From assembly GCA_946612455.1 (NCBI GenBank), contig CAMOER010000009.1:1-64000 (forward strand): a stretch of DNA of 64,000 nt, given 5' to 3'. This DNA is from UBA3305 sp002373555. Lineage in GTDB: Bacteria; Bacillota; Clostridia; Lachnospirales; Lachnospiraceae. Positions within the stretch are counted from its first letter, which is position 1. Each line of letters opens with the position of its first letter. The notes under the pieces were generated by a model that ran no database searches, was not told the origin of the DNA, and saw only the letters and a program-made list of their open reading frames with translations. The position numbers and the translations under genes are program-made. Positions 33,282 through 42,470 of this stretch are shown here, in pieces.

Positions 33282-33646
33282 AAACGGTTGAACTTACCTG
33301 TATAGGCTGTCCTCTGGGCTGCCGGATCGAAGTGATGATGAATAACGAAGGCGGGATTGAACTGGTCACCGGCAATTCCTGTCACAGAGGCGACATTTAC
33401 GCCAGAAAGGAAGTGACCGCGCCGACCAGGATCGTGACCAGCTCGGTCAGAGTATATGGGAGCCGGGAAGGCGAGCGCATGGTCCCGGTCAAGACCGCTG
33501 CGGATGTACCGAAGGGGAAGATCATGGATGTCATCCGGGATCTGGCCGGCGTATCGGTCCCGTGCCCGGTCCGGATCGGGGATGTGCTGATCCGGGATAT
33601 CGCCGGCACCGGCGTCGATATGATCGCCACGAAAAATGTAGACTGA
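33278..33646 (+). CDS. DUF1667 iron-sulfur-type protein
   Basis: This 122-residue protein starts in the ATGA overlap with the preceding gene. It carries an N-terminal C-I-G-C-P-L-G-C motif (residues 7-14) and a later single Cys in NSCHRGDIYARKE, the DUF1667 pattern. These proteins regularly follow GlpA/GlpB-like genes in clostridia and probably bind an Fe-S cluster to move electrons within the dehydrogenase complex, in the place of the GlpC-type subunit. Confidence 0.82.
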   Translation: MKTVELTCIGCPLGCRIEVMMNNEGGIELVTGNSCHRGDIYARKEVTAPTRIVTSSVRVYGSREGERMVPVKTAADVPKGKIMDVIRDLAGVSVPCPVRIGDVLIRDIAGTGVDMIATKNVD

Positions 33647-33689
33647 CAGTCATCCGGGACATATATTTGGGATAAGTTGCATAAATCTA

Positions 33690-33718
33690 TTTACACTTTC
33701 GCACGGTTATGATAAAAT
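33690..33718 (+). promoter_or_regulatory. promoter of ABC importer operon
   Basis: -35 TTTACA (33690-33695), 17-bp spacer, -10 TAAAAT (33713-33718), giving a leader of about 95 nt before the binding-protein gene. Confidence 0.75.
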
Positions 33719-33817
33719 TCTACTAAAGTTGTGCGATTAATACGACCGCACTGCTCATAGTGCCTGACGACAGAACGGAAACCTGTCCGGGCATCACACA
33801 AAAGGAGGGAGAACCAA

Positions 33818-34990
33818 ATGAAGAAGTACAGGAAATGGTTGGCACTGGCACTGGCATCCGCCATGGTAATGTCCCTGGCTGCCTGCGGCGGCTCCGGCGC
33901 ACCCGCGGAGACCGAGGCACCGGCAGAGACCGAAGCTGCTGCACCGGCTGAGACTGAAGCTGCTGCACCGGCAGAGACCGAAGCTGCTGCACCTGCGGAA
34001 GGCGCTGTGGATCTGAACAGCATGTCCGTTGACGAGCTGATCGAAGCCGCGAAGGCTGAGGGCGATGTACAGTCTGTCGGTATGCCCGATGAATGGGCTG
34101 ACTGGGGTTCCCTGTGGAACTACATGAGCGAGACCTACGGCATCACCCATGCGGACGTCGATATGTCCTCCGCTGAGGAGCTGCAGATGTTCGTCACCGA
34201 AGGCGAGAACGGCACCAAGGATATCGGCGATGTCGGCTATGCTTTCACATCCCAGGTCATTTCCGAGGATCTGACCCAGGGCTACAAGACTTCTTACTGG
34301 GATTCCGTACCGGATTGGGCAAAGGGTGAAGACGGCAAGTGGATGGTCGCTTACACCGGCGCTACGACCTTCCTGGTCAATACGGATCTGATCGAAGAAG
34401 AAGCCCCCACTTCCTGGGAAGACATCAAGAACGGTTCCTATAAAGTCGCGATCGGCGATATCAACGGCGGAAACGCACAGGGCGCTATCATTGCTTCCAA
34501 CTTCGCACTCGGCGGAGACCTGACCAACATCGATCCCGCGATCCAGTTCTGGACCGAGATGGCCGAGGCCGGACGCATCAATTCCCTGGATATCGTACAG
34601 CAGAACTTCGAGACCGGCGAAGTACCGGTCGGCGTTGTATGGAGCTTCACCGGAATTCCTTATTCCAAGAACATCACCAACTACAAGATGGTCGCCAACA
34701 CCCCTACCGACGGCGCCATCCTGAACGGTTATGCATCCGTCATCAACAAATATGCTCCTCATCCCTGCGCAGCTGCGCTGACCCGTGAGGTCATGTTCAG
34801 CGACGAAGGTCAGACATTCCTGGCGAACGCCGGCGGCGTACCGACCAGAACAGATGTTGAGATCGAAGGCTTTGATGCCAGCGCTTATGAGAATGCGATC
34901 CCGATGACCGATCCCGATGCCTATGCAGCAGCCTGCGAAGAAGTTGTCACCAGATGGACTGAGGAGATCCTTCCTCTGATCAACGAATAA
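33818..34990 (+). CDS. ABC transporter substrate-binding lipoprotein
   Basis: This 390-residue lipoprotein has a signal peptide ending in the lipobox LAAC (C23), so it is anchored to the outer membrane leaflet. Residues 30-60 form a Pro-Ala-Glu-Thr linker with three exact ETEAAAPA units. The rest is a periplasmic binding fold of the spermidine/Fe3+/2-aminoethylphosphonate type (cluster D). It heads an importer operon with two permeases and an ATPase, closed by a glycerophosphodiesterase gene. That context suggests a glycerophosphodiester or related phosphate ester as ligand. AGGAGG lies 12 bp before the ATG. Confidence 0.85.
   Translation: MKKYRKWLALALASAMVMSLAACGGSGAPAETEAPAETEAAAPAETEAAAPAETEAAAPAEGAVDLNSMSVDELIEAAKAEGDVQSVGMPDEWADWGSLWNYMSETYGITHADVDMSSAEELQMFVTEGENGTKDIGDVGYAFTSQVISEDLTQGYKTSYWDSVPDWAKGEDGKWMVAYTGATTFLVNTDLIEEEAPTSWEDIKNGSYKVAIGDINGGNAQGAIIASNFALGGDLTNIDPAIQFWTEMAEAGRINSLDIVQQNFETGEVPVGVVWSFTGIPYSKNITNYKMVANTPTDGAILNGYASVINKYAPHPCAAALTREVMFSDEGQTFLANAGGVPTRTDVEIEGFDASAYENAIPMTDPDAYAAACEEVVTRWTEEILPLINE
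33926..33997 (+). repeat. three 24-bp in-frame repeats coding ETEAAAPA
   Basis: Three tandem 24-nt units, each starting GAGACYGAAGCTGCTGC, encode ETEAAAPA at residues 37-60 of the binding lipoprotein. Copy number may vary by slippage without breaking the frame. Confidence 0.8.
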
Positions 34991-35018
34991 TTCATCTGCC
35001 GAATCAGATGCATCAGAG

Positions 35019-35050
35019 TGGGCGTACATCGCTGTACGCCCATTCTCTCT
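35019..35050 (+). terminator. intercistronic hairpin between binding protein and permeases
   Basis: TGGGCGTACA (35019-35028) pairs perfectly with TGTACGCCCA (35033-35042) over 4 nt and is followed by TTCTCTCT. Such weak terminators after a binding-protein gene raise its level over that of the permeases. Confidence 0.72.
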
Positions 35051-35099
35051 ATGAAAAGAACCGCGCCGTTTTCCCGGAATCAAACTCAGGAGCCTGTCT

Positions 35100-35951
35100 A
35101 TGAAAAAGAATAAATACATCTATCTGATAGCGCTGCTCCCGTTCCTGGTGGTCGCTTTCATGTACGAGATCATTCCGCTCATCATGATCGTCGTGAACAG
35201 CTTTCACCCGGATGCCGGAGGAGGTTTTACCTTAGAGAATTACCAGACGGTATTCTCCAAGCTTCTGTATCAGAAAGCCATCACGAACAGCATCAAGATC
35301 TCCATGATCTCTGCCGCAGCAGGCATTGTCGTCGCGTTTTTCGGCGCAAGGGCCGCCCATCAGTCCACCGGCAAGCTGCACAATATCTTTATGGCGATCC
35401 TGAACATGGTCTCCAACTTCGCCGGTATCCCGCTGGCCTTCGCCTATATGATCCTGCTCGGCAATGCTGGCGTCATGACGCAGATCGGCCGCGAATTCGG
35501 GATCTCTGCGCTGGCGAATTTTGATCTGTATTCCACGAACGGTGTGAGTCTGATCTATGTATATTTCCAGATACCGCTGTCCACACTGCTGCTCATACCC
35601 GCCTTTGAAGGCGTGCGGAAGGAGTGGCAGGAGGCCTCTACGCTGCTTGGCGCGACAAGAGGGCAGTTCTGGACAAAGATCGGCATTCCTGTCCTGATGC
35701 CCAGTATCATGGGTACGTTTTCCGTTCTTTTCGCAAATGCGCTGGCTGCATACGCGACCGTATACGCGATCATGATGAACAGCATTTCCCTGCTGCCGAT
35801 CCAGATCGCCGGCTGCTTCGTCGGCGAAGTCAAGATCCGGCCCGGTCTTGGCGGTGCGCTTTCCGTGGTCATGATGATCGTCATGGTGATCATGATCCTG
35901 ATCACGAATGCGATCAGCAGACAGTTCCAGAAAGGGGGTAAGCAGGCATGA
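35100..35951 (+). CDS. ABC transporter permease, first subunit
   Basis: This 283-residue protein has six membrane helices and the BPD_transp_1 EAA loop WQEASTLLGATRGQFWTKIGIP near residues 178-200, which docks on the ATPase. It is of the PotB/CysT type and lies after the lipoprotein. The second permease overlaps by 4 bp. Confidence 0.87.
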   Translation: MKKNKYIYLIALLPFLVVAFMYEIIPLIMIVVNSFHPDAGGGFTLENYQTVFSKLLYQKAITNSIKISMISAAAGIVVAFFGARAAHQSTGKLHNIFMAILNMVSNFAGIPLAFAYMILLGNAGVMTQIGREFGISALANFDLYSTNGVSLIYVYFQIPLSTLLLIPAFEGVRKEWQEASTLLGATRGQFWTKIGIPVLMPSIMGTFSVLFANALAAYATVYAIMMNSISLLPIQIAGCFVGEVKIRPGLGGALSVVMMIVMVIMILITNAISRQFQKGGKQA

Positions 35952-36745
35952 AGAAATCCGAAAAAGGCCCGGCGATCGTTCTTATCCTCATTCTGATCTA
36001 TCTTCTGATCCCGCTGGTGGTATCGATCATTTATTCCATGTTTTCGAACTGGACGGGCATTGTCCCGAAGGGCTTCACCCTGGAGACCTACGCCAACCTG
36101 TTCAGGGATAAGGAATTCCTGGCCAGCATGGGACGGACGATCCTGATCGCCATTATCCCGATCATCCTGACGATCATCCTGGTCCTGCTTGCACTTTTTG
36201 TCACGACGATCTATTTCCCGAGACTCGAGAAATATGTGCAGATCATCTGTATGATCCCCTACACGATCCAGGGCGTCATTCTTTCCGTCAGTATCCTGTC
36301 GCTGTATGTGGCGAATCCGACATTCTTAAGCAACCGCATCATTATGCTGATCGGTGCTTACTGCATCATCATCCTGCCGTATATCTACCAGGGCATCCGG
36401 AACGGCATGCGCGCAGTCAACATGCCGGTGCTGCTGGAAGCGGCGGAGATGCTCGGCGCCTCCCGCATCTATGCATTCTTCCGCGTGATCGTGCCGAATA
36501 TCCTTTCCGCGATCGTTGTTTCTTCACTGCTTGCGGTCGGCATCATTTTCGGCGACTACGTGCTGGTCAGAAATCTGGCAAGCTCGGCCTGGCCGAATGT
36601 ACAGATCTATCTGTACCAGGCGATGAAGTCCGACAGCATGAAGTCCAGTGCGGTATTCGTCATTATTATGGCTGTCACGTTCGCGATCTCGGCTGTCGTG
36701 CTGTATCTGCGGAGCCGTGAGAGCAGAGGCAGAAGAGCGCAGTAA
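35948..36745 (+). CDS. ABC transporter permease, second subunit
   Basis: This 265-residue permease of the PotC type has six helices and an EAA loop LEAAEMLGASRIYAFFRVIVP near residue 163. It starts within the first permease's stop (ATGA) and forms the membrane heterodimer with it. Confidence 0.87.
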   Translation: MKKSEKGPAIVLILILIYLLIPLVVSIIYSMFSNWTGIVPKGFTLETYANLFRDKEFLASMGRTILIAIIPIILTIILVLLALFVTTIYFPRLEKYVQIICMIPYTIQGVILSVSILSLYVANPTFLSNRIIMLIGAYCIIILPYIYQGIRNGMRAVNMPVLLEAAEMLGASRIYAFFRVIVPNILSAIVVSSLLAVGIIFGDYVLVRNLASSAWPNVQIYLYQAMKSDSMKSSAVFVIIMAVTFAISAVVLYLRSRESRGRRAQ

Positions 36746-36796
36746 CAGGGTGCCTGCAGAATTTAAGAAAGAATAGAAAACAGGGAGAACTTGTTT

Positions 36797-37804
36797 ATGT
36801 CATACATTAAATTTGAAAATCTGTATAAGAGCTTCGGTTCGAATGAGGTCCTGAAAGATATCAATCTGGAAATCGAACAGGGACAGCTGGTCACGCTCCT
36901 CGGCCCTTCCGGCTGCGGCAAATCCACACTCCTGCGGTGTCTCGCGGGACTGGAGACGGTCACGAGCGGCAAAGTCTATCTGGACGGAAAGGATATCACG
37001 AATGTGGATCCGAAGAACCGCGGCATCGGCATGGTGTTCCAGCAGTATTCGCTGTTCCCCAATATGACCGTGCTGCAGAATGTCAAATTCGGCCTGGCGA
37101 TGAAGAAGGTCGATAAGAAGATCGCCGATGAGAAATCACGGAACATGCTGCAGATCGTCGGCCTCGGAGATAAGCTGAACCAGTATCCTTCCCAGCTCTC
37201 CGGCGGACAGCAGCAGCGTGCTGCGCTGGCCCGCGCGATCGTCACGGAGCCGAAGGTGCTTCTGCTTGACGAGCCGCTTTCCGCGATCGACGCACTGCTG
37301 CGGCACTCCCTGCAGGTCGAGATCCGCAGGATCCAGCGGGATCTCGGCATCACCGCGATCTTCGTCACGCATGATCAGGAAGAAGCGATGGTCATGTCGG
37401 ATATGATCCACCTGATGTATAAGGGACAGATCGAACAGTCTGCGAAGCCGACAGAGCTGTATACAAAGCCGAAGACTTCCTTCGTTGCCTCTTTCATCGG
37501 CCATTACAATCTGTTCGATGCGGCGGCAATGAAGAAGCTCACGGGCGAGACCGTGGACTGTGAGAATGTCGCTTTCCGCCCTGAGATCATCGGCATCAGC
37601 AGGACGCCGATCGAGAGAGAGGATGCGTACATGATGAAGGGAACCGTGAATGTTTCCCTGCCGCACGGAAATATCCTTCGCTATGCTGTTATGTGCGGCG
37701 ATATCCAGGTGGATGTCGACGTGCTGTTCGGACAGTCCGAGCTGTTCGAGGCGGGCGATGAAGTGTATCTGGCGGTCAACAGGTCAGAATGCATCTACCT
37801 GTAA
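36797..37804 (+). CDS. ABC transporter ATP-binding protein
   Basis: This 335-residue ATPase has Walker A GPSGCGKST (residues 36-44), Q-loop VFQQYS, signature LSGGQQQR, Walker B VLLLDEPLSAID and H-loop THDQEEAM. A C-terminal TOBE-like domain (from about 240) is typical of the spermidine/iron/AEP importers (PotA type). GGGAG before the ATG at 36797 marks the start; an in-frame TTG at 36791 is less likely. It drives the importer and is followed by the phosphodiesterase gene after 24 bp. Confidence 0.9.
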   Translation: MSYIKFENLYKSFGSNEVLKDINLEIEQGQLVTLLGPSGCGKSTLLRCLAGLETVTSGKVYLDGKDITNVDPKNRGIGMVFQQYSLFPNMTVLQNVKFGLAMKKVDKKIADEKSRNMLQIVGLGDKLNQYPSQLSGGQQQRAALARAIVTEPKVLLLDEPLSAIDALLRHSLQVEIRRIQRDLGITAIFVTHDQEEAMVMSDMIHLMYKGQIEQSAKPTELYTKPKTSFVASFIGHYNLFDAAAMKKLTGETVDCENVAFRPEIIGISRTPIEREDAYMMKGTVNVSLPHGNILRYAVMCGDIQVDVDVLFGQSELFEAGDEVYLAVNRSECIYL

Positions 37805-37828
37805 AGCCCGGTCGGAAAGGAAGATATT

Positions 37829-38557
37829 ATGATACTGAATTTTGCCCACCGCGGCTTTTCCGGCCGCTATCCGGAAAATACCATGCTGGCCTATGAGAAA
37901 GCGATTGCAGCAGGCTGCGACGGCATTGAACTGGATGTCCATCTGACGGCGGATGAGGAACTGGTCCTGATCCATGATGAACGGGTGGACCGCACGACGG
38001 ACGGCACCGGCTTTGTCGGCAGAATGACGCTCGCGGAGCTGCGTGCGCTGGACGCGTCGGCAGGATTTCGCGGTCAGTACGGCGTGAACAGGATCCCGAC
38101 GCTCAGAGAGTATTTTGAACTGGCCAAAGCAGCCGGGATCATGACCAACATCGAGCTGAAGACCGGCGTTTACACATACCCCGGGATCGAGGCGAAGGTG
38201 CTTGCAATGATCGATGACTTCGGCCTGCGGGAAAAGATCGTCATTTCTTCCTTCAACCATTATTCCGTCAAGCGCATGCAGGCGCTGGCGCCGGATATGA
38301 CGTACGGACTGCTGGAGGAGAGCCGGGTGATCGGTCTTCCGGACTATACGGCGGCGCAGGGCGTACAGGCTGTCCATCCGGAATATCATATGGTGGATGA
38401 GGAATTCATGGCTGCAGCCCGCGGACACGGTCTTGCCGTCAATGTCTGGACCGTCAATTCGGATTATGCCATGAAACGGCTGGCTGCACTGGGGGTCGAC
38501 ATGATGATCGGAAATTATCCGGACCGGTGTACGGAATTTCTGAAAAATCGGCAGTAA
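37829..38557 (+). CDS. ugpQ: glycerophosphodiester phosphodiesterase
   Basis: This 242-residue cytoplasmic TIM-barrel enzyme hydrolyses glycerophosphodiesters to glycerol-3-phosphate and an alcohol. It shows FAHRGFSGRYPENTMLAYEKA with the catalytic His, GIELDVHLTADEELVLIHDE with the metal ligands, and NIELKTG. It ends the ABC importer operon. There is no signal peptide, so it acts on imported diesters. Together with the upstream glycerol-3-phosphate dehydrogenase triad it completes a path to dihydroxyacetone phosphate. Confidence 0.9.
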   Translation: MILNFAHRGFSGRYPENTMLAYEKAIAAGCDGIELDVHLTADEELVLIHDERVDRTTDGTGFVGRMTLAELRALDASAGFRGQYGVNRIPTLREYFELAKAAGIMTNIELKTGVYTYPGIEAKVLAMIDDFGLREKIVISSFNHYSVKRMQALAPDMTYGLLEESRVIGLPDYTAAQGVQAVHPEYHMVDEEFMAAARGHGLAVNVWTVNSDYAMKRLAALGVDMMIGNYPDRCTEFLKNRQ

Positions 38558-38565
38558 ACAGACAG

Positions 38566-38602
38566 GAAGCGGATCTGATGAAATGATCATCGGATCCGCT
38601 TC
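38566..38602. terminator. convergent terminator between ugpQ and MATE genes
   Basis: GAAGCGGATC (38566-38575) pairs with GATCCGCTTC (38593-38602); the stem continues inward with TGATGA and TCATCG (one G-U), leaving a 5-nt loop. A T-rich tail follows on the plus strand. Confidence 0.85.
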
Positions 38603-38607
38603 TTATT

Positions 38608-39975
38608 TTATTTATCCAGGATTCTGGCGCTGCGTTCCATCCAGTTCCCGCAGCGGTAATACAGAAACATCGCGAAGCCGGTGACCAGCCAGGATGCGAG
38701 ATAGCAGAAGCTCAGCGCCTGCAGGGTATGGAACCACCGGAAGACGGTGACGACCCAGATCACGCGGAACAGGCAGATGCCGAGTCCGATGATGATGACC
38801 GGACGTTCCGCGTCCCCGGCGCCGCGCAGGATCGCCGAGAGCACTTCGATCACGGACCAGACAAAGTAGAACGGCACAAAGTAGGTCATGATCTCATAGG
38901 TCGTGTCAATGACGGCCGCGTCGGTCGTCAGCAGACCGATCAGCGGTCTGGCGAAGAGCATCAGCAGGGAGCTGATGACGACCGTGATCCCGATCGCCAT
39001 GATCATGCCCTGGCGGACGCAGGTCCGCAGCCGGTCGTGCTTCCCGGCGCCGAGATTCTGCCCGACAAAGCTGGTGATCGCGCTGCCGAGCGCGTTGCTG
39101 ATCGCCCAGAAGATCCCGTCCGTCTTTCCGGACATGGCCCAGGAGGCCACGACAACGGTACCGAGCGAGTTGATGCCGACCTGCACGATCATGTTGGAAA
39201 CACTGTACATGGCGCTCTGCATGCCGGAGGGAAGTCCCAGCCGGAACATATTCTTCAGATACACGCCGTGCAGCTTCAGCTCGCGCAGATTGAGCCGGTA
39301 CGCTTCGTCCGCCGTCATCAGCCGGTGCGTGAGAAGCCCCATGTTCAGGATCTGTGCCGCCACGGTCGCAACTGCCACCCCGGCGATGCCCCAGTGGAAG
39401 AACACGACGAAAACGAAGTCCAGGACGATATTGAGCACACATCCTGCGACCATATAAAGGAACGGGCTCATGGAATCGCCGATCGAACGCAGAACATTGG
39501 ATTCCATATTCAGAATGAGAATGAACGGCACACCGATGAAATAGATCCGCAGGTACAGCGCGGATCCGGCGATCGTATCTTCCGGTGTGTTCAGCAGCTG
39601 CAGCATGGCCGGGGAAGCGGCCAGTCCGAAGACCATCAGAACGATGCCGACAAGGGTGAATACCGCCAGCGCGTTCCCGATGGCTGCAGGGATGTCTTCT
39701 TTCCTGCCGGCACCGTAGATCTGGGCGATGACAACGGCCGCGCCGGTGGTGGTCGCCACAAAGAATCCGATCAGCAGATTGATGATCTGCGCTGCACTGC
39801 CGCCCACGGCAGCCAGCGCGACGGTGCCGACAAAACGGCCGACGATCAGTCCGTCGACCGCATTGTAAAGCTGTTGGATGCAGGTACCGGCTGCGATCGG
39901 CAGAAAGAACAGGAACAGACGCTGCCAGACAACGCCGGTGGTAAGATCTTTCGTGGTTGAAAAGGGTCGTTTCAT
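38608..39975 (-). CDS. MATE-family efflux transporter
   Basis: This 455-residue membrane protein has twelve helices in two halves and MATE features (FFLPIAAGTCIQQLYNAVDG, GRFVGTVALAAVGGSAAQI, VGQNLGAGK in the second half). It exports drugs or metabolites with Na+ or H+. It starts 9 bp after the cytidylate-kinase-like gene and is probably co-transcribed with it. Confidence 0.87.
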   Translation of the reverse strand: MKRPFSTTKDLTTGVVWQRLFLFFLPIAAGTCIQQLYNAVDGLIVGRFVGTVALAAVGGSAAQIINLLIGFFVATTTGAAVVIAQIYGAGRKEDIPAAIGNALAVFTLVGIVLMVFGLAASPAMLQLLNTPEDTIAGSALYLRIYFIGVPFILILNMESNVLRSIGDSMSPFLYMVAGCVLNIVLDFVFVVFFHWGIAGVAVATVAAQILNMGLLTHRLMTADEAYRLNLRELKLHGVYLKNMFRLGLPSGMQSAMYSVSNMIVQVGINSLGTVVVASWAMSGKTDGIFWAISNALGSAITSFVGQNLGAGKHDRLRTCVRQGMIMAIGITVVISSLLMLFARPLIGLLTTDAAVIDTTYEIMTYFVPFYFVWSVIEVLSAILRGAGDAERPVIIIGLGICLFRVIWVVTVFRWFHTLQALSFCYLASWLVTGFAMFLYYRCGNWMERSARILDK

Positions 39976-39984
39976 GATCCGGAG

Positions 39985-40617
39985 TCAGGCCTCCCTTCCT
40001 GCGAACCACCGAAGGGAAAATTCGGCGGCGGCTTCGGAAAGAGACTTCATGCTCCAGCCGGTCGTGTTGATAATGAGATCGAACATACTGCTGTCGGACC
40101 GGTGCTTTCCGGTCACGATCTCGCGGGTGCGCATGCGGAATTTGTCGATCCGCTTTATATTCTTCAGAACGACCCGCTCCGTCAGCTGCTGTTCCGGCGG
40201 TTTCTTCCGTTCGAATGCCATGCAGCGCTTCAGCCTGGATTCCATGTCCGCGCACACAAAGATCCGGAAAGGATCATATTCCTTCAGAATGACATCCGCG
40301 TCACGTCCGACAATGATGCAGTCATTTCCTGCCGCGGCGATCTCCCGGATCACTTCCCGCTGCCGTACGAGCATTTCCGTACGTTCAGCATGGCTGAAGC
40401 CGATATGTGAAAAACTGTTCCTGTAAGTCAGCTGATAGGTATGCCAGCCGTGATGGGAAAGGAGGTGCCGGACATGATCCGGATTCATTCCCCGCTCATC
40501 AGCAAGCTTTTCGATGATTTCCTTATCATAATAATCCCATCCGAGAATATCCGCGAGCCGTTTTCCGAGTTCCCGGCCGCCGCTCCCGAACTGTCTGCTG
40601 ACAGTGATGATGCGCAT
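39985..40617 (-). CDS. cytidylate kinase-like family protein
   Basis: This 210-residue P-loop protein starts MRIITVSRQFGSGGRELGKRLA, the Cytidylate_kin2 (AAA_26) pattern with a G-S-G-G phosphate loop. Later motifs are YYDKEIIEKLA and the NCIIVGRDADVIL strand. These proteins are common in clostridia; in many genomes they sit beside MATE transporters, and their substrate is not established. GGAGGAGG lies upstream of the ATG at 40617. It probably forms an operon with the MATE gene. Confidence 0.82.
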   Translation of the reverse strand: MRIITVSRQFGSGGRELGKRLADILGWDYYDKEIIEKLADERGMNPDHVRHLLSHHGWHTYQLTYRNSFSHIGFSHAERTEMLVRQREVIREIAAAGNDCIIVGRDADVILKEYDPFRIFVCADMESRLKRCMAFERKKPPEQQLTERVVLKNIKRIDKFRMRTREIVTGKHRSDSSMFDLIINTTGWSMKSLSEAAAEFSLRWFAGREA

Positions 40618-40654
40618 TCTGTCTGCCTCCTCCGCTTTTTGAATAACGAACGGG

Positions 40655-40683
40655 ATTGTAGCACAGAAGCAGCCTGTTGACAA
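40655..40683 (-). promoter_or_regulatory. promoter of cytidylate kinase-like/MATE operon
   Basis: Minus-strand -35 TTGTCA (40678-40683), 17-bp spacer, -10 TACAAT (40655-40660). Confidence 0.72.
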
Positions 40684-40715
40684 TGAGAGGGAAGGTGTGA
40701 TTGCTGTTTCTGCTC

Positions 40716-42461
40716 CTACAGCTGCGCCAGCATATCCAGCAGCCGTCTTCCGGCGGAACCGCCGAAATCCTCCGCACGCCGGATGCGCAGAAAAGAGGAA
40801 CCGTAGATCAGCCGTTCGTTGTCCAATTCGGCATCCTCGCCGAGGAAGATCCCCAGTACCCTGGCGCCGAGACGCCTGAGCCGGCGTACCTGCGCGCAGG
40901 TGTCCTGTACCGCCGTGTTCCCGATATATTTTTTCTGCATGCCGGGACGTACGCGGCCGCTGACCATATCATTGGGAAGCCCGTCGCTGAAAACGACCAT
41001 GATTTTTGTTTCTTCTTTCCGCTTCAGAAGATCGATGCCGGCGGCAGCAAAGGCCAGACCGTCGCGGTTGTTGGAGGAAGCGTGATAATCGAGGATCCGG
41101 TAATCGCCGTCCGGTCCGTCATCATAGTCCCGAAAACGACGCAGGACCGTATGATCCCCGTACGTACAGTAGCTCATGACACGGTGCGGGATGCGGACAC
41201 GGCTCAGCGCGGCGCTGAACATATAGCTCTGAAGGGCGACCATCCCCTGGCGCGCGGACTGGGAACCGCTGGCATCGATCAGCAGATCGATGACGACAGA
41301 GGGGTGCTCGTGCTTTACCGTTTTGTAAAACAGCTGCGGATCATCGACGCGGCCTGCCTTCCAGAGACTGCCGATGTGCAGTGTGCCGTGATCTGCGCGG
41401 TATGTTTCGGGATCGCTCATGAGACTTAGCACATTCCGGAATGCCTGCTCGATGCTGCGGATCCCCGTAAGGACAGCGGATTCCTTCTCATAAAGCAGTC
41501 TTCGGTTCGCCTCACGATACTGCATGGACTTACGGACCTGTACGGAAGCGCCGTCTGCGTCTTCCTCCTTGAATCCGTCTGTAAAGAGAAGCTTTCTTCC
41601 TTCATGGAGGCCGGCGCAGGTCTGCAGTTCGATGTCCTCCATTTCCCGGACGGTCTTGAAGCTCTTTCCGAAGTTACGCTCGATATAATCCGGAATGCGG
41701 GCAAGCTCGGTATCGGAAAGAAGAAGGTCGGAATCGGTAAGGGAAGAACGTTTCCCGAAGGAAAGCGTACGCTCTTCCTCCTCCGTGCTTTCGCGGGCGG
41801 GCATTTCGGCATCGCCGTCAAATTCATCCGCATCGAATACTTCCAGCTCCGGCAGCGGATCCTCGTCGTGGTCGGGAGCGAAGTATTTCATAAAGATCTC
41901 TTTGTACAGCTTCACAGCCTGTTCCACCAGGGCGTGCGCGTCTGCACAGTCTGCGCTGCCTTCCACAAGATCGGACAGCAGCTGCAGCGCGTTTTTGTTG
42001 AATCCGTGAAAACGCCGGACGATCTCCAGACTGTCGGAATCTGCGGCATGCGGGAACTGTCTGACAAGCAGGAGGATGCGCAGCCAGTTCCGGGCAGTGG
42101 CGCGCCAATGGAGCGGATCGTTTTTCATCAGCTCGGCCGCTGTCTTTTCCGCCATGGCGGGAATGCCGGGGCGGTCGGCTGTGATCCGTGCGCGTACGGC
42201 ATATTCCAGGCAGATATGCGTTGTCTCAAGAAGCACCCGCATATTGTAGTCCGCATAGCGGTAACGCCGAAGCCACAGATTCAGTTCCTCCAGTCCAAAG
42301 ATCCTGTCCGCGCCGCCGAGAATGATGCCCTCATATGCGGCAGTCCTTCCGCCGGCATCAAAAAACGGGCTGCTCATGGCCTGGATGTACTGCGGATGCG
42401 TTCTTTTCGTATGATCTTCGGAAACCGTAAGAAAAAGACTTTCCGAACGGTCTATGTTCAT
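40716..42461 (-). CDS. VWA-domain protein, partner of MoxR ATPase
   Basis: This 581-residue protein is acidic in its middle (about 240-255) and ends in a von Willebrand A domain. The metal-ion-dependent adhesion site reads DLLIDASGSQSARQ (DxSxS form) near residue 390, with later TYGDHTVL and VVFSDGLPNDM strands. It resembles NorD/CoxE/CobT-type partners of AAA+ ATPases. The MoxR-like gene lies 9 bp upstream on the same strand. Such pairs act as metallo-enzyme maturation or remodelling chaperones. The client here is not visible nearby. Confidence 0.82.
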   Translation of the reverse strand: MNIDRSESLFLTVSEDHTKRTHPQYIQAMSSPFFDAGGRTAAYEGIILGGADRIFGLEELNLWLRRYRYADYNMRVLLETTHICLEYAVRARITADRPGIPAMAEKTAAELMKNDPLHWRATARNWLRILLLVRQFPHAADSDSLEIVRRFHGFNKNALQLLSDLVEGSADCADAHALVEQAVKLYKEIFMKYFAPDHDEDPLPELEVFDADEFDGDAEMPARESTEEEERTLSFGKRSSLTDSDLLLSDTELARIPDYIERNFGKSFKTVREMEDIELQTCAGLHEGRKLLFTDGFKEEDADGASVQVRKSMQYREANRRLLYEKESAVLTGIRSIEQAFRNVLSLMSDPETYRADHGTLHIGSLWKAGRVDDPQLFYKTVKHEHPSVVIDLLIDASGSQSARQGMVALQSYMFSAALSRVRIPHRVMSYCTYGDHTVLRRFRDYDDGPDGDYRILDYHASSNNRDGLAFAAAGIDLLKRKEETKIMVVFSDGLPNDMVSGRVRPGMQKKYIGNTAVQDTCAQVRRLRRLGARVLGIFLGEDAELDNERLIYGSSFLRIRRAEDFGGSAGRRLLDMLAQL

Positions 42462-42470
42462 CCTGTCACC

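Noticed and set aside
33926..33997. Short tandem repeats as a possible CRISPR
   Set aside because: Units are contiguous with no spacers and encode an in-frame lipoprotein linker.
38728..39960. Very long plus-strand frame of 410 codons antisense to the MATE gene
   Set aside because: Composition is charge-rich and His/Asp-rich as expected of a shadow frame; MATE homology on the other strand is clear and no ribosome binding site is present.
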